Origin: CACKLF01 sp002725175
Lineage (GTDB): Bacteria > Pseudomonadota > Alphaproteobacteria > Rhodobacterales > Rhodobacteraceae
Length of the DNA stretch: 5,311 nt
Assembly: GCA_002725175.2 (NCBI GenBank)
Contig: PBQX02000003.1
Coordinates: forward strand, 1 to 5,311
Reading direction: 5' to 3'
The notes beneath the pieces were generated by a model that made no database searches, was not told the origin of the DNA, and worked only from the letters and a program-made list of their open reading frames with translations. Position 1 is the first letter of the stretch. Each line of letters opens with the position of its first letter. A program made the translations under genes and the position numbers. Of the stretch, positions 1 to 5,311 are shown piece after piece.

Positions 1-1088
1 GATTTCCTAGTTGCAATATTTGGTAAATTTTCATGCACTTCTTGTTTGATTTTCTTTATTTCAGAGAAAGTTTTATTTGGGATTTTTGAGGCAAGTACCC
101 TTTCCAATTCAGCCTTTTTCTTCTTTGGAAGGCTGTCGAAATTCATTTTCCACGTCCCAAAATGCACTTTACCTTTCGATCCAATTTTTTTCCACTGATC
201 TTGTATGTCTTCCGGAATATTAAAGCTTTCTTTATTCCAGCCATAGATTTTTTTCACAGCTAGAATTTCTTCTTCTCCTAATGGGGACCCGTGAGCTGCC
301 GCAGAATCTTGTTTTTTTGGCGATCCAAATCCGATGTGTGTTTTGCATGAAATAATAGAGGGCTTAGTTTGATTCTTAGCTGCAATTATTGCTAGATCAA
401 TGCTCTTTGGGTCATGGCCGTCGCATTCAAAAACCGCCCAACCAGAGGCCAAAAAGCGAGTCTTTTGGTCTGTGATACATGATTTTGACAATTCTCCGTC
501 TATGGTGATTCCATTATTATCCCAAAAAACAATAAGTTTATTGAGCCTTAATTTTCCAGCTAAACTAATTGCTTCTTGGCTTATTCCCTCCATTAAGCAT
601 CCATCACCTGCTACTACATAAGTGTAGTGATTAAAAATATTTTTTCCCCATTTTGAAGATAGAGAGCTTTCAGCAATTGCTAAGCCTACCGCTGTGCTTA
701 ACCCTTGGCCAAGTGGGCCTGTAGTTGTTTCTATTCCAGCTAAATGGCCATATTCTGGGTGGCCAGCTGTTTTAGAGTTTAACTGTCTAAAATTCTTTAG
801 ATCTTTTAGTTGAATATCCTCGTATCCCGTTAAGAAAAGAAGGGCATATAAAAGCATGGAGCCATGTCCCGCAGATAGTACAAACCTATCCCTATCTGGC
901 CAGTTTGGATTTCTAGCACTAAACTTAAGATGCTTTTCGAACAATACTGTAGCTACATCTGCCATGCCCATTGGCATTCCCGGATGTCCTGAGTTTGCGG
1001 CTTGTACGGCATCGATAGCCAAAACTCGCAGCGCAGCAGCTCTGCGGAAATGTTCTGGATGATTTGCTTTTAGGGCGGTTATTTCCAA
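1..1088 (-). CDS. tkt: Transketolase, N-terminal 362 residues (runs off left edge)
   Basis: Transketolase moves two-carbon ketol units between sugar phosphates in the cytosolic non-oxidative pentose phosphate pathway, using thiamine diphosphate (ThDP) and a divalent metal. I translated the minus strand from 1088 to 3 and found no stop. The N-terminal ThDP-binding domain is all here. SGHPGMPMG places the conserved His at residue 35, and SAGHGS places another at 75. TTGPLGQG follows near 110-120. The ThDP/metal motif runs from GDG (Asp162) to WDNNG (Asn192). AAAHGSPLGEEE carries the substrate-site His266. The rest, about 300 residues with the pyrimidine and C-terminal domains, lies beyond the edge. 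The frame has no ATG before the conserved core. I chose TTG at 1088 (EITALKANHPEHF follows), which leaves a leader of normal family length. TTG at 1100 is the alternative. It is transcribed away from the coiled-coil/zapA pair. The identity is secure; the start is not. Confidence 0.95.
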   Translation of the reverse strand, partial: MEITALKANHPEHFRRAAALRVLAIDAVQAANSGHPGMPMGMADVATVLFEKHLKFSARNPNWPDRDRFVLSAGHGSMLLYALLFLTGYEDIQLKDLKNFRQLNSKTAGHPEYGHLAGIETTTGPLGQGLSTAVGLAIAESSLSSKWGKNIFNHYTYVVAGDGCLMEGISQEAISLAGKLRLNKLIVFWDNNGITIDGELSKSCITDQKTRFLASGWAVFECDGHDPKSIDLAIIAAKNQTKPSIISCKTHIGFGSPKKQDSAAAHGSPLGEEEILAVKKIYGWNKESFNIPEDIQDQWKKIGSKGKVHFGTWKMNFDSLPKKKKAELERVLASKIPNKTFSEIKKIKQEVHENLPNIATRK

Positions 1089-1098
1089 ATTTTTCTCC
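1086..1098 (-). promoter_or_regulatory. Ribosome binding site and TTG start of tkt
   Basis: On the minus strand GGAG (1098-1095) lies 6 nt before TTG (1088-1086), a good Shine-Dalgarno distance. The other in-frame TTG, at 1100, has AAGAAAGG only 2 nt upstream, which is too close. The reading frame stays open further upstream but offers no ATG or GTG before an in-frame TGA, so a non-ATG start is needed unless the assembly has an indel here. Confidence 0.55.
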
Positions 1099-1182
1099 AA
1101 AACCTTTCTTGAATGTAATCTAATACAGAACTTCTTTAGAAATACTAAGTATATAGTTAATGATGCGTTTTTTACTATTCAT

Positions 1183-1210
1183 TTTATAGATTGGCAATTA
1201 TTTATTTGAA
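1183..1210 (-). promoter_or_regulatory. Candidate tkt promoter
   Basis: Reading the minus strand, TTCAAA (1210-1205) and TATAAA (1188-1183) are separated by 16 nt, resembling sigma-70 -35 and -10 boxes. A transcript would start near 1176 and leave a leader of roughly 90 nt before the TTG start. The region is very AT-rich, so chance matches are likely. Its -35 box overlaps that of the opposing candidate promoter. Confidence 0.3.
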
Positions 1211-1234
1211 GTTAATAGATGTTTGTTGTTTTAT
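1206..1234 (+). promoter_or_regulatory. Candidate promoter for the coiled-coil/zapA operon
   Basis: TTGAAG (1206-1211) and TTTTAT (1229-1234) are separated by exactly 17 nt, a sigma-70-like arrangement about 30 nt before the first ATG. The -10 match is modest. This 177-nt gap (1089-1265) is the only stretch in the window large enough for a promoter region serving both divergent units. Confidence 0.3.
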
Positions 1235-1247
1235 GTTCTTTGAGAAC
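1235..1247. promoter_or_regulatory. Short palindrome beside the plus-strand -10 box
   Basis: GTTCT and AGAAC form a perfect 5-bp inverted repeat around a 3-nt centre (TTG), directly after the candidate -10 box and 18 nt before the ATG at 1266. Its position would suit a repressor operator or a small 5' hairpin. It does not match the alphaproteobacterial LexA box, which is a direct repeat of GTTC. The regulator, if any, is unknown. Confidence 0.2.
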
Positions 1248-1265
1248 AGTAAAAGTTTTAATTAA

Positions 1266-1478
1266 ATGTCAAAAATTGAAATACTTAAAAATCGTATTGA
1301 TACATCGCTTACTAAGTTGAATGATATTTTGAATGATTACGAAAAAATTGTGATAAACAAAAAGGAACTGACACAGAAAATTAATTCATTAAAGTCTGAA
1401 CATCTTAATGATTTAAATGAATTAAACTCACTTATGGCCGAAGTAGATAATTTGGTTAAGGAAAGAGAAAATGATTGA
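1266..1478 (+). CDS. Small coiled-coil protein encoded upstream of zapA (ZauP/DUF4164-like)
   Basis: This 70-residue protein has no signal peptide, Cys or Trp. Its Leu/Ile spacing indicates a nearly continuous coiled coil: L7, I11, L18, I21, I28, L35, I39, L42, L50, L53, L56, V60 and L63, amid many Lys, Glu and Asn. The last 8 nt overlap the start of zapA (1471-1478), implying translational coupling. In Alphaproteobacteria a small coiled-coil gene upstream of zapA is common. In Caulobacter it is named ZauP; it works with ZapA to focus the Z-ring in midcell cytoplasm. I assign the name from position, size and coiled-coil character, since such sequences diverge too fast to recognise by motif. 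No clear Shine-Dalgarno sequence precedes the ATG (TTTTAATTAA just before it), so translation may be modest. It could instead be an unrelated short coiled coil. Confidence 0.7.
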   Translation: MSKIEILKNRIDTSLTKLNDILNDYEKIVINKKELTQKINSLKSEHLNDLNELNSLMAEVDNLVKEREND

Positions 1479-1950
1479 AGTTGAAATAACTATCGGGGGC
1501 CATAAATTTAGAATAGCCTGCGCTAAGGGAGAGGAAGATCAACTTGATACTGCAGCTAAGCTACTTGATCGAGAAGCCTTGGCACTACAGTCCGTAAATG
1601 GAAGAGTGCCAGAGACCAAAATGTTGCTGATGGCAGGGCTTATGCTTGGGGATAAAATTAAATCACTTGAGTGGGAAAAGGCTTCTGTACAAAAAGATTT
1701 AAGCGATTATAAGAAAGAAATTGAAAACCTTAAAATTCAAGTAGATAATTTTCAAAATCAAACAGCTCTAGACTTTGAAGATGATAATAAGAAACATTTG
1801 GCCAATGGTGATGAAAATGAAATTTTATTACTATTAAAAAATACTGCAGATACATTAGACAATGTTTTATCTAAGTTCTCTGACCTAAAGGATAAGCATT
1901 CGACTGATTCTTCGAAAGTGATTGAGGCAGTGGAGGGAGCTTTTAAATAA
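1471..1950 (+). CDS. zapA: Cell division protein ZapA
   Basis: ZapA binds FtsZ and bundles or crosslinks protofilaments in the Z-ring. The N-terminal globular domain is clear: a beta start (VEITIGGHKFRIAC, residues 4-17), the family's GEE (20-22), the AAKLLD helix (28-33), GRV (44-46), and the conserved LLMAGLMLGDK helix (52-62). This leads into a coiled coil from about 63 to 95. At 159 residues it is longer than the usual 100-130. An acidic, variable stretch (near 98-116) and a second predicted helix (near 117-140) account for the excess, features I infer to be lineage-specific. AAGGA sits 8 nt before the ATG, inside the upstream coiled-coil gene. The stop codon lies 15 nt from that of the convergent grxD. 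No 6S RNA or 5-formyltetrahydrofolate cyclo-ligase gene follows, unlike in many Alphaproteobacteria. Confidence 0.9.
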   Translation: MIEVEITIGGHKFRIACAKGEEDQLDTAAKLLDREALALQSVNGRVPETKMLLMAGLMLGDKIKSLEWEKASVQKDLSDYKKEIENLKIQVDNFQNQTALDFEDDNKKHLANGDENEILLLLKNTADTLDNVLSKFSDLKDKHSTDSSKVIEAVEGAFK

Positions 1951-1965
1951 AAACTCTACACTTAT

Positions 1966-2328
1966 TTAGCTATTTGCATCTCGCACTTCACTTGCCTTTG
2001 ATTCACTAAAGTTTATTTCTTTATCATTAAGTAATTGATCAAATTCACTACTAAGGACCATTTCTGTAATAATATCACACCCACCTATAAATTCACCTTT
2101 TATGTAAAGTTGAGGTATGGTAGGCCACTCAGAATAATCTTTAATTCCTTGACGAATTTCTTCATCTTCTAGGACATTAACATCTTGAAAGTTTATGTCT
2201 AAATAATTCAAAACACCCGCTACCTTGCTGGAAAAGCCACATTGTGGCATAGACGAGGTTCCTTTCATAAACAATACCACGTCATCTTTAGATATTATGG
2301 TATCTATTTTAGTCTTAATATTTTCCAT
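1966..2328 (-). CDS. grxD: Monothiol glutaredoxin, Grx4/GrxD type
   Basis: This cytosolic CGFS-type glutaredoxin binds a bridging [2Fe-2S] cluster with glutathione and passes it on or senses iron-sulfur status, often as a heterodimer with BolA. The active site CGFS is at residues 30-33 in the context MPQCGFSSK. The glutathione-binding elements are present: Lys22 in FMKG, WPTIPQLY (68-75) with the cis-Pro72, and GGCD (82-85). Length is 120 residues against about 110 typical, with an extra polar tail (FSESKASEV and following). A strong Shine-Dalgarno GAGGGAAG (2339-2332) precedes the ATG. It lies 13 nt after bolA in the same direction, so the two are almost certainly co-transcribed. It is the last gene of the minus-strand unit and converges on zapA. 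Confidence 0.95.
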   Translation of the reverse strand: MENIKTKIDTIISKDDVVLFMKGTSSMPQCGFSSKVAGVLNYLDINFQDVNVLEDEEIRQGIKDYSEWPTIPQLYIKGEFIGGCDIITEMVLSSEFDQLLNDKEINFSESKASEVRDANS

Positions 2329-2341
2329 TTTCTTCCCTCAT

Positions 2342-2578
2342 TTATTTGCTTGGAACTTTCGTTGTTAAAGCAAGAGCATGTAACTCTCCTGAAGATCCAG
2401 CCATTTTCCCCTTTAAAGCAGAGTAAACTAGTTGATGTTGCTCTACTCTATTTAGGCCTTCAAATTCTGCTGCTTCAATATTCGCTGCGAAGTGCACTCC
2501 ATCGCCAGACACATCCACTCTAGCCTCAGGCATTGCAGTCTTTATAAGAGCTTCAATTTCGCTTGTACTTATTGGCAA
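2342..2578 (-). CDS. bolA: BolA family protein, partner of the monothiol glutaredoxin
   Basis: BolA-family proteins pair with CGFS glutaredoxins to hold a [2Fe-2S] cluster and act in iron-sulfur maturation or iron regulation. The 78-residue protein has the family's compact alpha/beta layout: an N-terminal helix (SEIEALIKTAMPEA, 6-19), a GDGVHFAANI strand (25-34), the signature RVEQHQLVYSALKGKM (44-59) with His48, and GELHALALTT (64-73) with His67. The short form with a C-terminal LALTTK is typical of Alphaproteobacteria. The start is TTG at 2578: an in-frame TAA lies four codons upstream, no ATG precedes the domain, and the resulting MPIS start resembles homologues. It sits 60 nt after purL and 13 nt before grxD. 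I use bolA in the broad sense, because BolA and IbaG types are not separable from this sequence alone. Confidence 0.93.
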   Translation of the reverse strand: MPISTSEIEALIKTAMPEARVDVSGDGVHFAANIEAAEFEGLNRVEQHQLVYSALKGKMAGSSGELHALALTTKVPSK

Positions 2579-2592
2579 ATATCTNGATCCTT
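2576..2592 (-). promoter_or_regulatory. Ribosome binding site and TTG start of bolA
   Basis: AAGGAT (2592-2587 on the minus strand) precedes TTG (2578-2576), with 9 nt between AAGGA and the codon. With the in-frame stop just upstream, this supports TTG as the real start. One N (2585) falls in the spacer and does not affect the call. Confidence 0.6.
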
Positions 2593-4661
2593 ATNAAATT
2601 TTTAATATANTTGCAGGATAAATTAANATTTATATTTTTCAATNTAAAAGCTCATTNAGGCCACTAAAGTATAATTCTTTTAAAGATTTTAAACTAATAT
2701 GCTCTNNCCCTGCAATGAAGGNTTCACCTCCAGNAANACCAACTTCTTCCAAATCAATTCTCATTTCTCTAGCAGTTTCATTAAGAGTTTTAATATTATC
2801 GCCTTTAACCGATATGATGTATCTTCCTTGAGATTCAGAAAAATACCAATGGGGCTCAGCATCTTTTATTTTTGCACCAATATTGGAATGNGCACACATC
2901 TCAAANATGGCAACTATTAAACCTCCATCGGAAATATCATGTGCTGCTTCGATTATACCTCTTTTATTTAACTCTAAAANAAACATGCCANTGTNAAATT
3001 CTTCNTCTAGNTTTACTATNGGGGCATCGCCTTCTTCTATTGAAAAGACATCATAGAGAAGAGCCGTTCTTCCTAAGTGAGAAGAATTATTTCCNACTAG
3101 AAATAGGGTTTCTTTTTCTTTGATCTGTATATGGATAACATCCTTTATATTTTCTATTATTCCGACGGCTCCTATGGTAGGTGTGGGCATTATTGAATTG
3201 CCTGCAGTTTCATTGTAAAGGCTAACATTTCCAGAAACTACGGGCATNTTAAGCTTAAGAGAGGCCTCCGATATTCCTTTGATACTTTCTATAAATTGTC
3301 CCATGATTTCAGGTTTCTCNGGATTTCCGAAATTTAAATTATCAGTTATACCTATTGGCAAGCCCCCAGTTGAAATTATATTTCTAAATGACTCTGCCAC
3401 GGCTTGTTTGGCTCCTTCAAAAGGGTTTACTTCACAGTATCTNGGGGTAACATCCGCAGTTATTGATAAGCATTTTTGTGAATTAGTAATCCCAATTACT
3501 CCAGCGTCNCCCCCAGGTCTTACTACTGTGTTCCCTTGGACCATATGGTCATATTGCGAAAATAATGCTTGTCTAGAGCAATANTTTTCTGATGAAATAA
3601 TTTTTTTTAGGCATTCTAAAACTTTTACCTGAGGNATTTTTGATAACCGCCTTGGCTTAGGAGTTTNTACCCATTGCCNGTCATACTCTGGAGATTTGCT
3701 TGAGAGAGCCCCTAATGGAATATTAGATATTATGTCTCCATTCATAANTATCCTAAAAATATCTTCCTTCAATGTTTTGCCAATTACTTCAAAATCCAGA
3801 TCCCATTTTTTAAAAATAGATTCAGCAAATTCTACCCGATTAGGGTGAACAATCATTAACATTCTCTCCTGACTTTCGGACAACATTAATTCGTAACTAG
3901 ACATATTTTTTTCTCTTTTTGGCACTTTATCTAAATTTATTTCCATGCCTAAATTGCCTTTATCTGCCATTTCAACAGAAGAGCATGTTAAGCCAGCAGC
4001 ACCCATATCTTGTATAGAAATAATTGAGTCAGTTTCCATAAGTTCCAAGCATGCTTCCATTAAACATTTTTGCATATAAGGATCGCCCACTTGCACTGTN
4101 GGTCTCATTTTTTCAGTTTTAATCCCAAACTCCTCTGAAGCCATTGAAGCTCCTCCAACGCCATCTCTTCCTGTTTTAGCTCCAACGTATACTACAGGTA
4201 AATTATNTNCTGTAGCTTTTGAATAAAAAATTTTATTCTTTTTAACAATTCCNACAGCAAATGCATTAACTAGAATATTATTATTATACTTCTTATNAAA
4301 TCTTAATTCTCCNCCTATATTAGGAACACCAAAGCAATTTCCATAGTGGCTAATTCCTTTAACTACGTTGTTTATCAGAAATGGTGTTTTTTCATTTGCA
4401 GGTTCACCAAAAGATAAACTATTCAAGACTGCCACCGGTTTTGCTCCCATAGTAAATATATCTCTTAATATNCCACCAACACCAGTAGCTGCACCTTGAA
4501 ATGGTTCAATATAACTTGGATGGTTGTGGCTCTCCATTTTGAAGACAGCTGCCTCACCATCACCTATATCAATTATTCCTGCATTTTCACCTGGNCCACA
4601 TATNACNNTATTNCCTTNTGNAGGTANNTGTCTTAACCATTTTTTTGANGATTTNTANGAN
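2585..4661. other. Block of ambiguous bases confined to purL and its 3' flank
   Basis: I count 49 Ns in this 2.1-kb block and none in the other 3.2 kb. Four lie in the 60-nt purL-bolA gap (2585, 2595, 2610, 2627). Of the 45 inside purL, about 26 fall on third codon positions, 15 on first and 4 on second. The tightest cluster is 4595-4661. Single-base Ns with this codon bias suggest masked differences between alleles or contigs rather than failed reads. Confidence 0.8.
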
Positions 4662-4789
4662 CAATGTTCGTTCCACATCGCTGAGAATATACCTAATTCA
4701 GTTAAATTGGGTGGATGTCCTAATATTTCTAGTATTTTAGAATATTCTGTTTCAGATATACCATGATCTTTGATTAGTTTGGGGGTCAT
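2639..4789 (-). CDS. purL: Phosphoribosylformylglycinamidine synthase, small PurL subunit
   Basis: PurL converts formylglycinamide ribonucleotide to the amidine with ATP and ammonia, step four of purine synthesis. At 716 residues this is the small form without a glutaminase domain, so it needs PurQ for ammonia and PurS for assembly. Family motifs appear in order: MWNEH with catalytic His42, then CSYKSSKKWLR once Ns are resolved (43-54); PGENAG (67-72); SHNHPS and EPFQGAATGVG (88-106); GAKTGRDGVGG (203-213); NPFEGAKQAVAESF (455-468); GGLPIGITDNLNFGN (475-489); VSGNVSLYNET; and HDISDGG (617-623). This is the paired PurM-like fold. The ATG lies 6 nt after the TerB-fold gene and has only weak ribosome-site similarity, suggesting coupled translation. 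The reading frame is unbroken, but 45 codon positions are N, densest at 4595-4661; at most sites the amino acid is still clear. BolA and grxD follow downstream. Confidence 0.96.
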   Translation of the reverse strand: MTPKLIKDHGISETEYSKILEILGHPPNLTELGIFSAMWNEHXXXKXSKKWLRXXPXXXNXXICXPGENAGIIDIGDGEAAVFKMESHNHPSYIEPFQGAATGVGXILRDIFTMGAKPVAVLNSLSFGEPANEKTPFLINNVVKGISHYGNCFGVPNIXGELRFXKKYNNNILVNAFAXGIVKKNKIFYSKATXXNLPVVYVGAKTGRDGVGGASMASEEFGIKTEKMRXTVQVGDPYMQKCLMEACLELMETDSIISIQDMGAAGLTCSSVEMADKGNLGMEINLDKVPKREKNMSSYELMLSESQERMLMIVHPNRVEFAESIFKKWDLDFEVIGKTLKEDIFRIXMNGDIISNIPLGALSSKSPEYDXQWVXTPKPRRLSKXPQVKVLECLKKIISSEXYCSRQALFSQYDHMVQGNTVVRPGXDAGVIGITNSQKCLSITADVTXRYCEVNPFEGAKQAVAESFRNIISTGGLPIGITDNLNFGNXEKPEIMGQFIESIKGISEASLKLXMPVVSGNVSLYNETAGNSIMPTPTIGAVGIIENIKDVIHIQIKEKETLFLXGNNSSHLGRTALLYDVFSIEEGDAXIVXLXEEFXXGMFXLELNKRGIIEAAHDISDGGLIVAXFEMCXHSNIGAKIKDAEPHWYFSESQGRYIISVKGDNIKTLNETAREMRIDLEEVGXXGGEXFIAGXEHISLKSLKELYFSGXNELLX

Positions 4790-4795
4790 TCTAAT

Positions 4796-5266
4796 TTATT
4801 CGCCTATTGTCTCATCAGGTTTATTCTTGGCCAATGATGAATTCACAACCTCTCTTCGGATTTGCGCACTCAATTTATCTGTTATTCCCAACAATTTTAT
4901 TACCAATCTCATAAAATTATTTTCTTCATTTGATCTTTTATTATCTGCCATAATGATTTGCCATAAGTCCCTTACCACTCCAGACCTTTCCTCGTAGGGA
5001 ATTGTATTTTTTATTTCTCGTGTAATTTGCATTGTGTCTGACATGTCCCTTTCTAAATACTTAGCCTCCTCTATTATTTTTTTAGCCTCCTTTCTTTCAA
5101 CCTTATAACGATTTTCTAGAATTGTTATAATCAACTCATGCTCTTCACTTGAGTAATCATTATCTGTGTTTGCTAGCTGGATAAAAAGTGTTGCTAATGC
5201 TAAGCCGTGATTGATCTCAGGCTTTTTACCATTTGCAGTCAACTTCTTTAGGATTCGAAAAAACAT
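4796..5266 (-). CDS. TerB-fold (tellurite-resistance TerB-like) protein of unknown function
   Basis: This is a 156-residue, helix-rich, soluble protein with no signal peptide or membrane segment. It resembles the TerB family, compact helical bundles with two related acidic metal-binding motifs. Two internal copies align here: D35-N36-x-x-S39-x-E41-E42 in helix context LATLFIQLANTDND, and D108-N109-x-x-S112-x-E114-E115 in LWQIIMADNKRS. Both have DN where the family usually has DG. IPYEER (89-94) and LVIKLLGI (121-128) also suit the family. The C-terminal 20 residues look disordered. It starts about 6 nt after an upstream stop and ends 6 nt before purL, so it belongs to the purine operon by position. 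A tellurite role is not implied, since the Ter stress genes are absent. No Shine-Dalgarno site is evident before its ATG. Function is unknown; a weaker alternative is a DnaJ-like N-terminal domain protein of the same fold. Confidence 0.8.
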   Translation of the reverse strand: MFFRILKKLTANGKKPEINHGLALATLFIQLANTDNDYSSEEHELIITILENRYKVERKEAKKIIEEAKYLERDMSDTMQITREIKNTIPYEERSGVVRDLWQIIMADNKRSNEENNFMRLVIKLLGITDKLSAQIRREVVNSSLAKNKPDETIGE

Positions 5267-5272
5267 TTTATA

Positions 5273-5311
5273 TTATACTAATCGTGATTGACTTAAGGCT
5301 GCTTTTACAAA
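5273..5311 (-). CDS. C-terminal 12 codons of an upstream gene, possibly purQ
   Basis: The minus strand from the right edge reads FVKAALSQSRLV and then TAA (5275-5273), 6 nt before the TerB-fold gene. The composition looks coding and the spacing fits an operon. PurQ is a reasonable guess because purQ often precedes purL in Alphaproteobacteria and its C-terminus often ends in a similar short helix, but twelve residues cannot prove it. A second frame is also open to the edge (CKSSLKSITISII, stop just before the ATG), so even the frame is uncertain. Confidence 0.35.
   Translation of the reverse strand, partial: FVKAALSQSRLV

Noticed and set aside
400..1062. Plus-strand reading frames of about 70 codons (400-621 and 856-1062)
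   Set aside because: They lie opposite the unbroken, well-conserved transketolase frame and show no recognisable protein features.
1120..1182. A 20-codon minus-strand frame upstream of tkt, starting MNSKKRII
   Set aside because: It could be a leader peptide, but it has no convincing ribosome site, its ATG would lie at or before the predicted transcription start, and it has no runs of a regulatory amino acid.
1235..1247. GTTC/GAAC element as a LexA SOS box
   Set aside because: The alphaproteobacterial LexA box is a direct repeat (GTTC-N7-GTTC); this is an inverted repeat with shorter spacing.
1944..1968. Inverted repeat TAAATAA/TTATTTA between zapA and grxD as a bidirectional terminator
   Set aside because: The stem is entirely A/T, the loop is 11 nt and no T-tract follows on either strand, so chance in AT-rich DNA is more likely.
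2242..2523. Plus-strand frame of 93 codons across grxD and bolA
   Set aside because: It is antisense to two clearly identified genes and spans their junction; the translation looks like a shadow frame.
2587..2622. ATCCT upstream of bolA could pair with its AAGGAT ribosome site
   Set aside because: Only 5 bp over a loop of about 25 nt containing Ns; too weak to call a regulatory hairpin.
2699..4997. Several plus-strand frames opposite purL and the TerB-fold gene
   Set aside because: All are antisense to conserved coding sequence, contain Ns at wobble sites of the real frame, and show no domain.

Overview
The window is ordinary-looking chromosomal DNA from an AT-rich member of the Alphaproteobacteria, probably a free-living lineage with a compact genome. 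The evidence is the gene content and order: a small-type purL followed by bolA and a monothiol glutaredoxin, and a coiled-coil gene plus zapA transcribed away from a transketolase gene. Coding is dense, junctions are tight (6 to 15 nt gaps, one 8-nt overlap), and two genes appear to start with TTG. I cannot fix the genus. No tRNA, rRNA, CRISPR array, insertion sequence or phage gene is visible.

Layout, left to right. Positions 1-1088 (minus) hold the N-terminal half of transketolase, running off the left edge. Positions 1089-1265 are the only sizeable non-coding stretch, a divergent promoter region. Positions 1266-1950 (plus) hold two overlapping genes, a small coiled-coil protein of ZauP/DUF4164 type and ZapA, both linked to the FtsZ ring. 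ZapA converges on the minus-strand unit with only 15 nt between stop codons. The minus-strand unit, in transcription order, is the last codons of an unidentified gene at the right edge (possibly purQ), a TerB-fold protein, purL, bolA and grxD.

Functionally, transketolase serves the non-oxidative pentose phosphate pathway and so supplies ribose phosphate. PurL carries out the fourth step of purine synthesis and needs separate PurQ and PurS subunits because it lacks a glutaminase domain. BolA and GrxD form a [2Fe-2S] carrier/sensor pair. The TerB-fold protein has no assignable function.

The most unusual signal concerns sequence quality or population structure. All ambiguous bases (N; I count 49) lie between 2585 and 4661, on purL and its 3' flank, and none lies elsewhere. 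Within purL they favour third codon positions, which fits two or more merged natural alleles better than random base-calling failure. I did not find a convincing undescribed system; the best biological leads are the TerB gene embedded in the purine cluster and the coiled-coil/ZapA pair.
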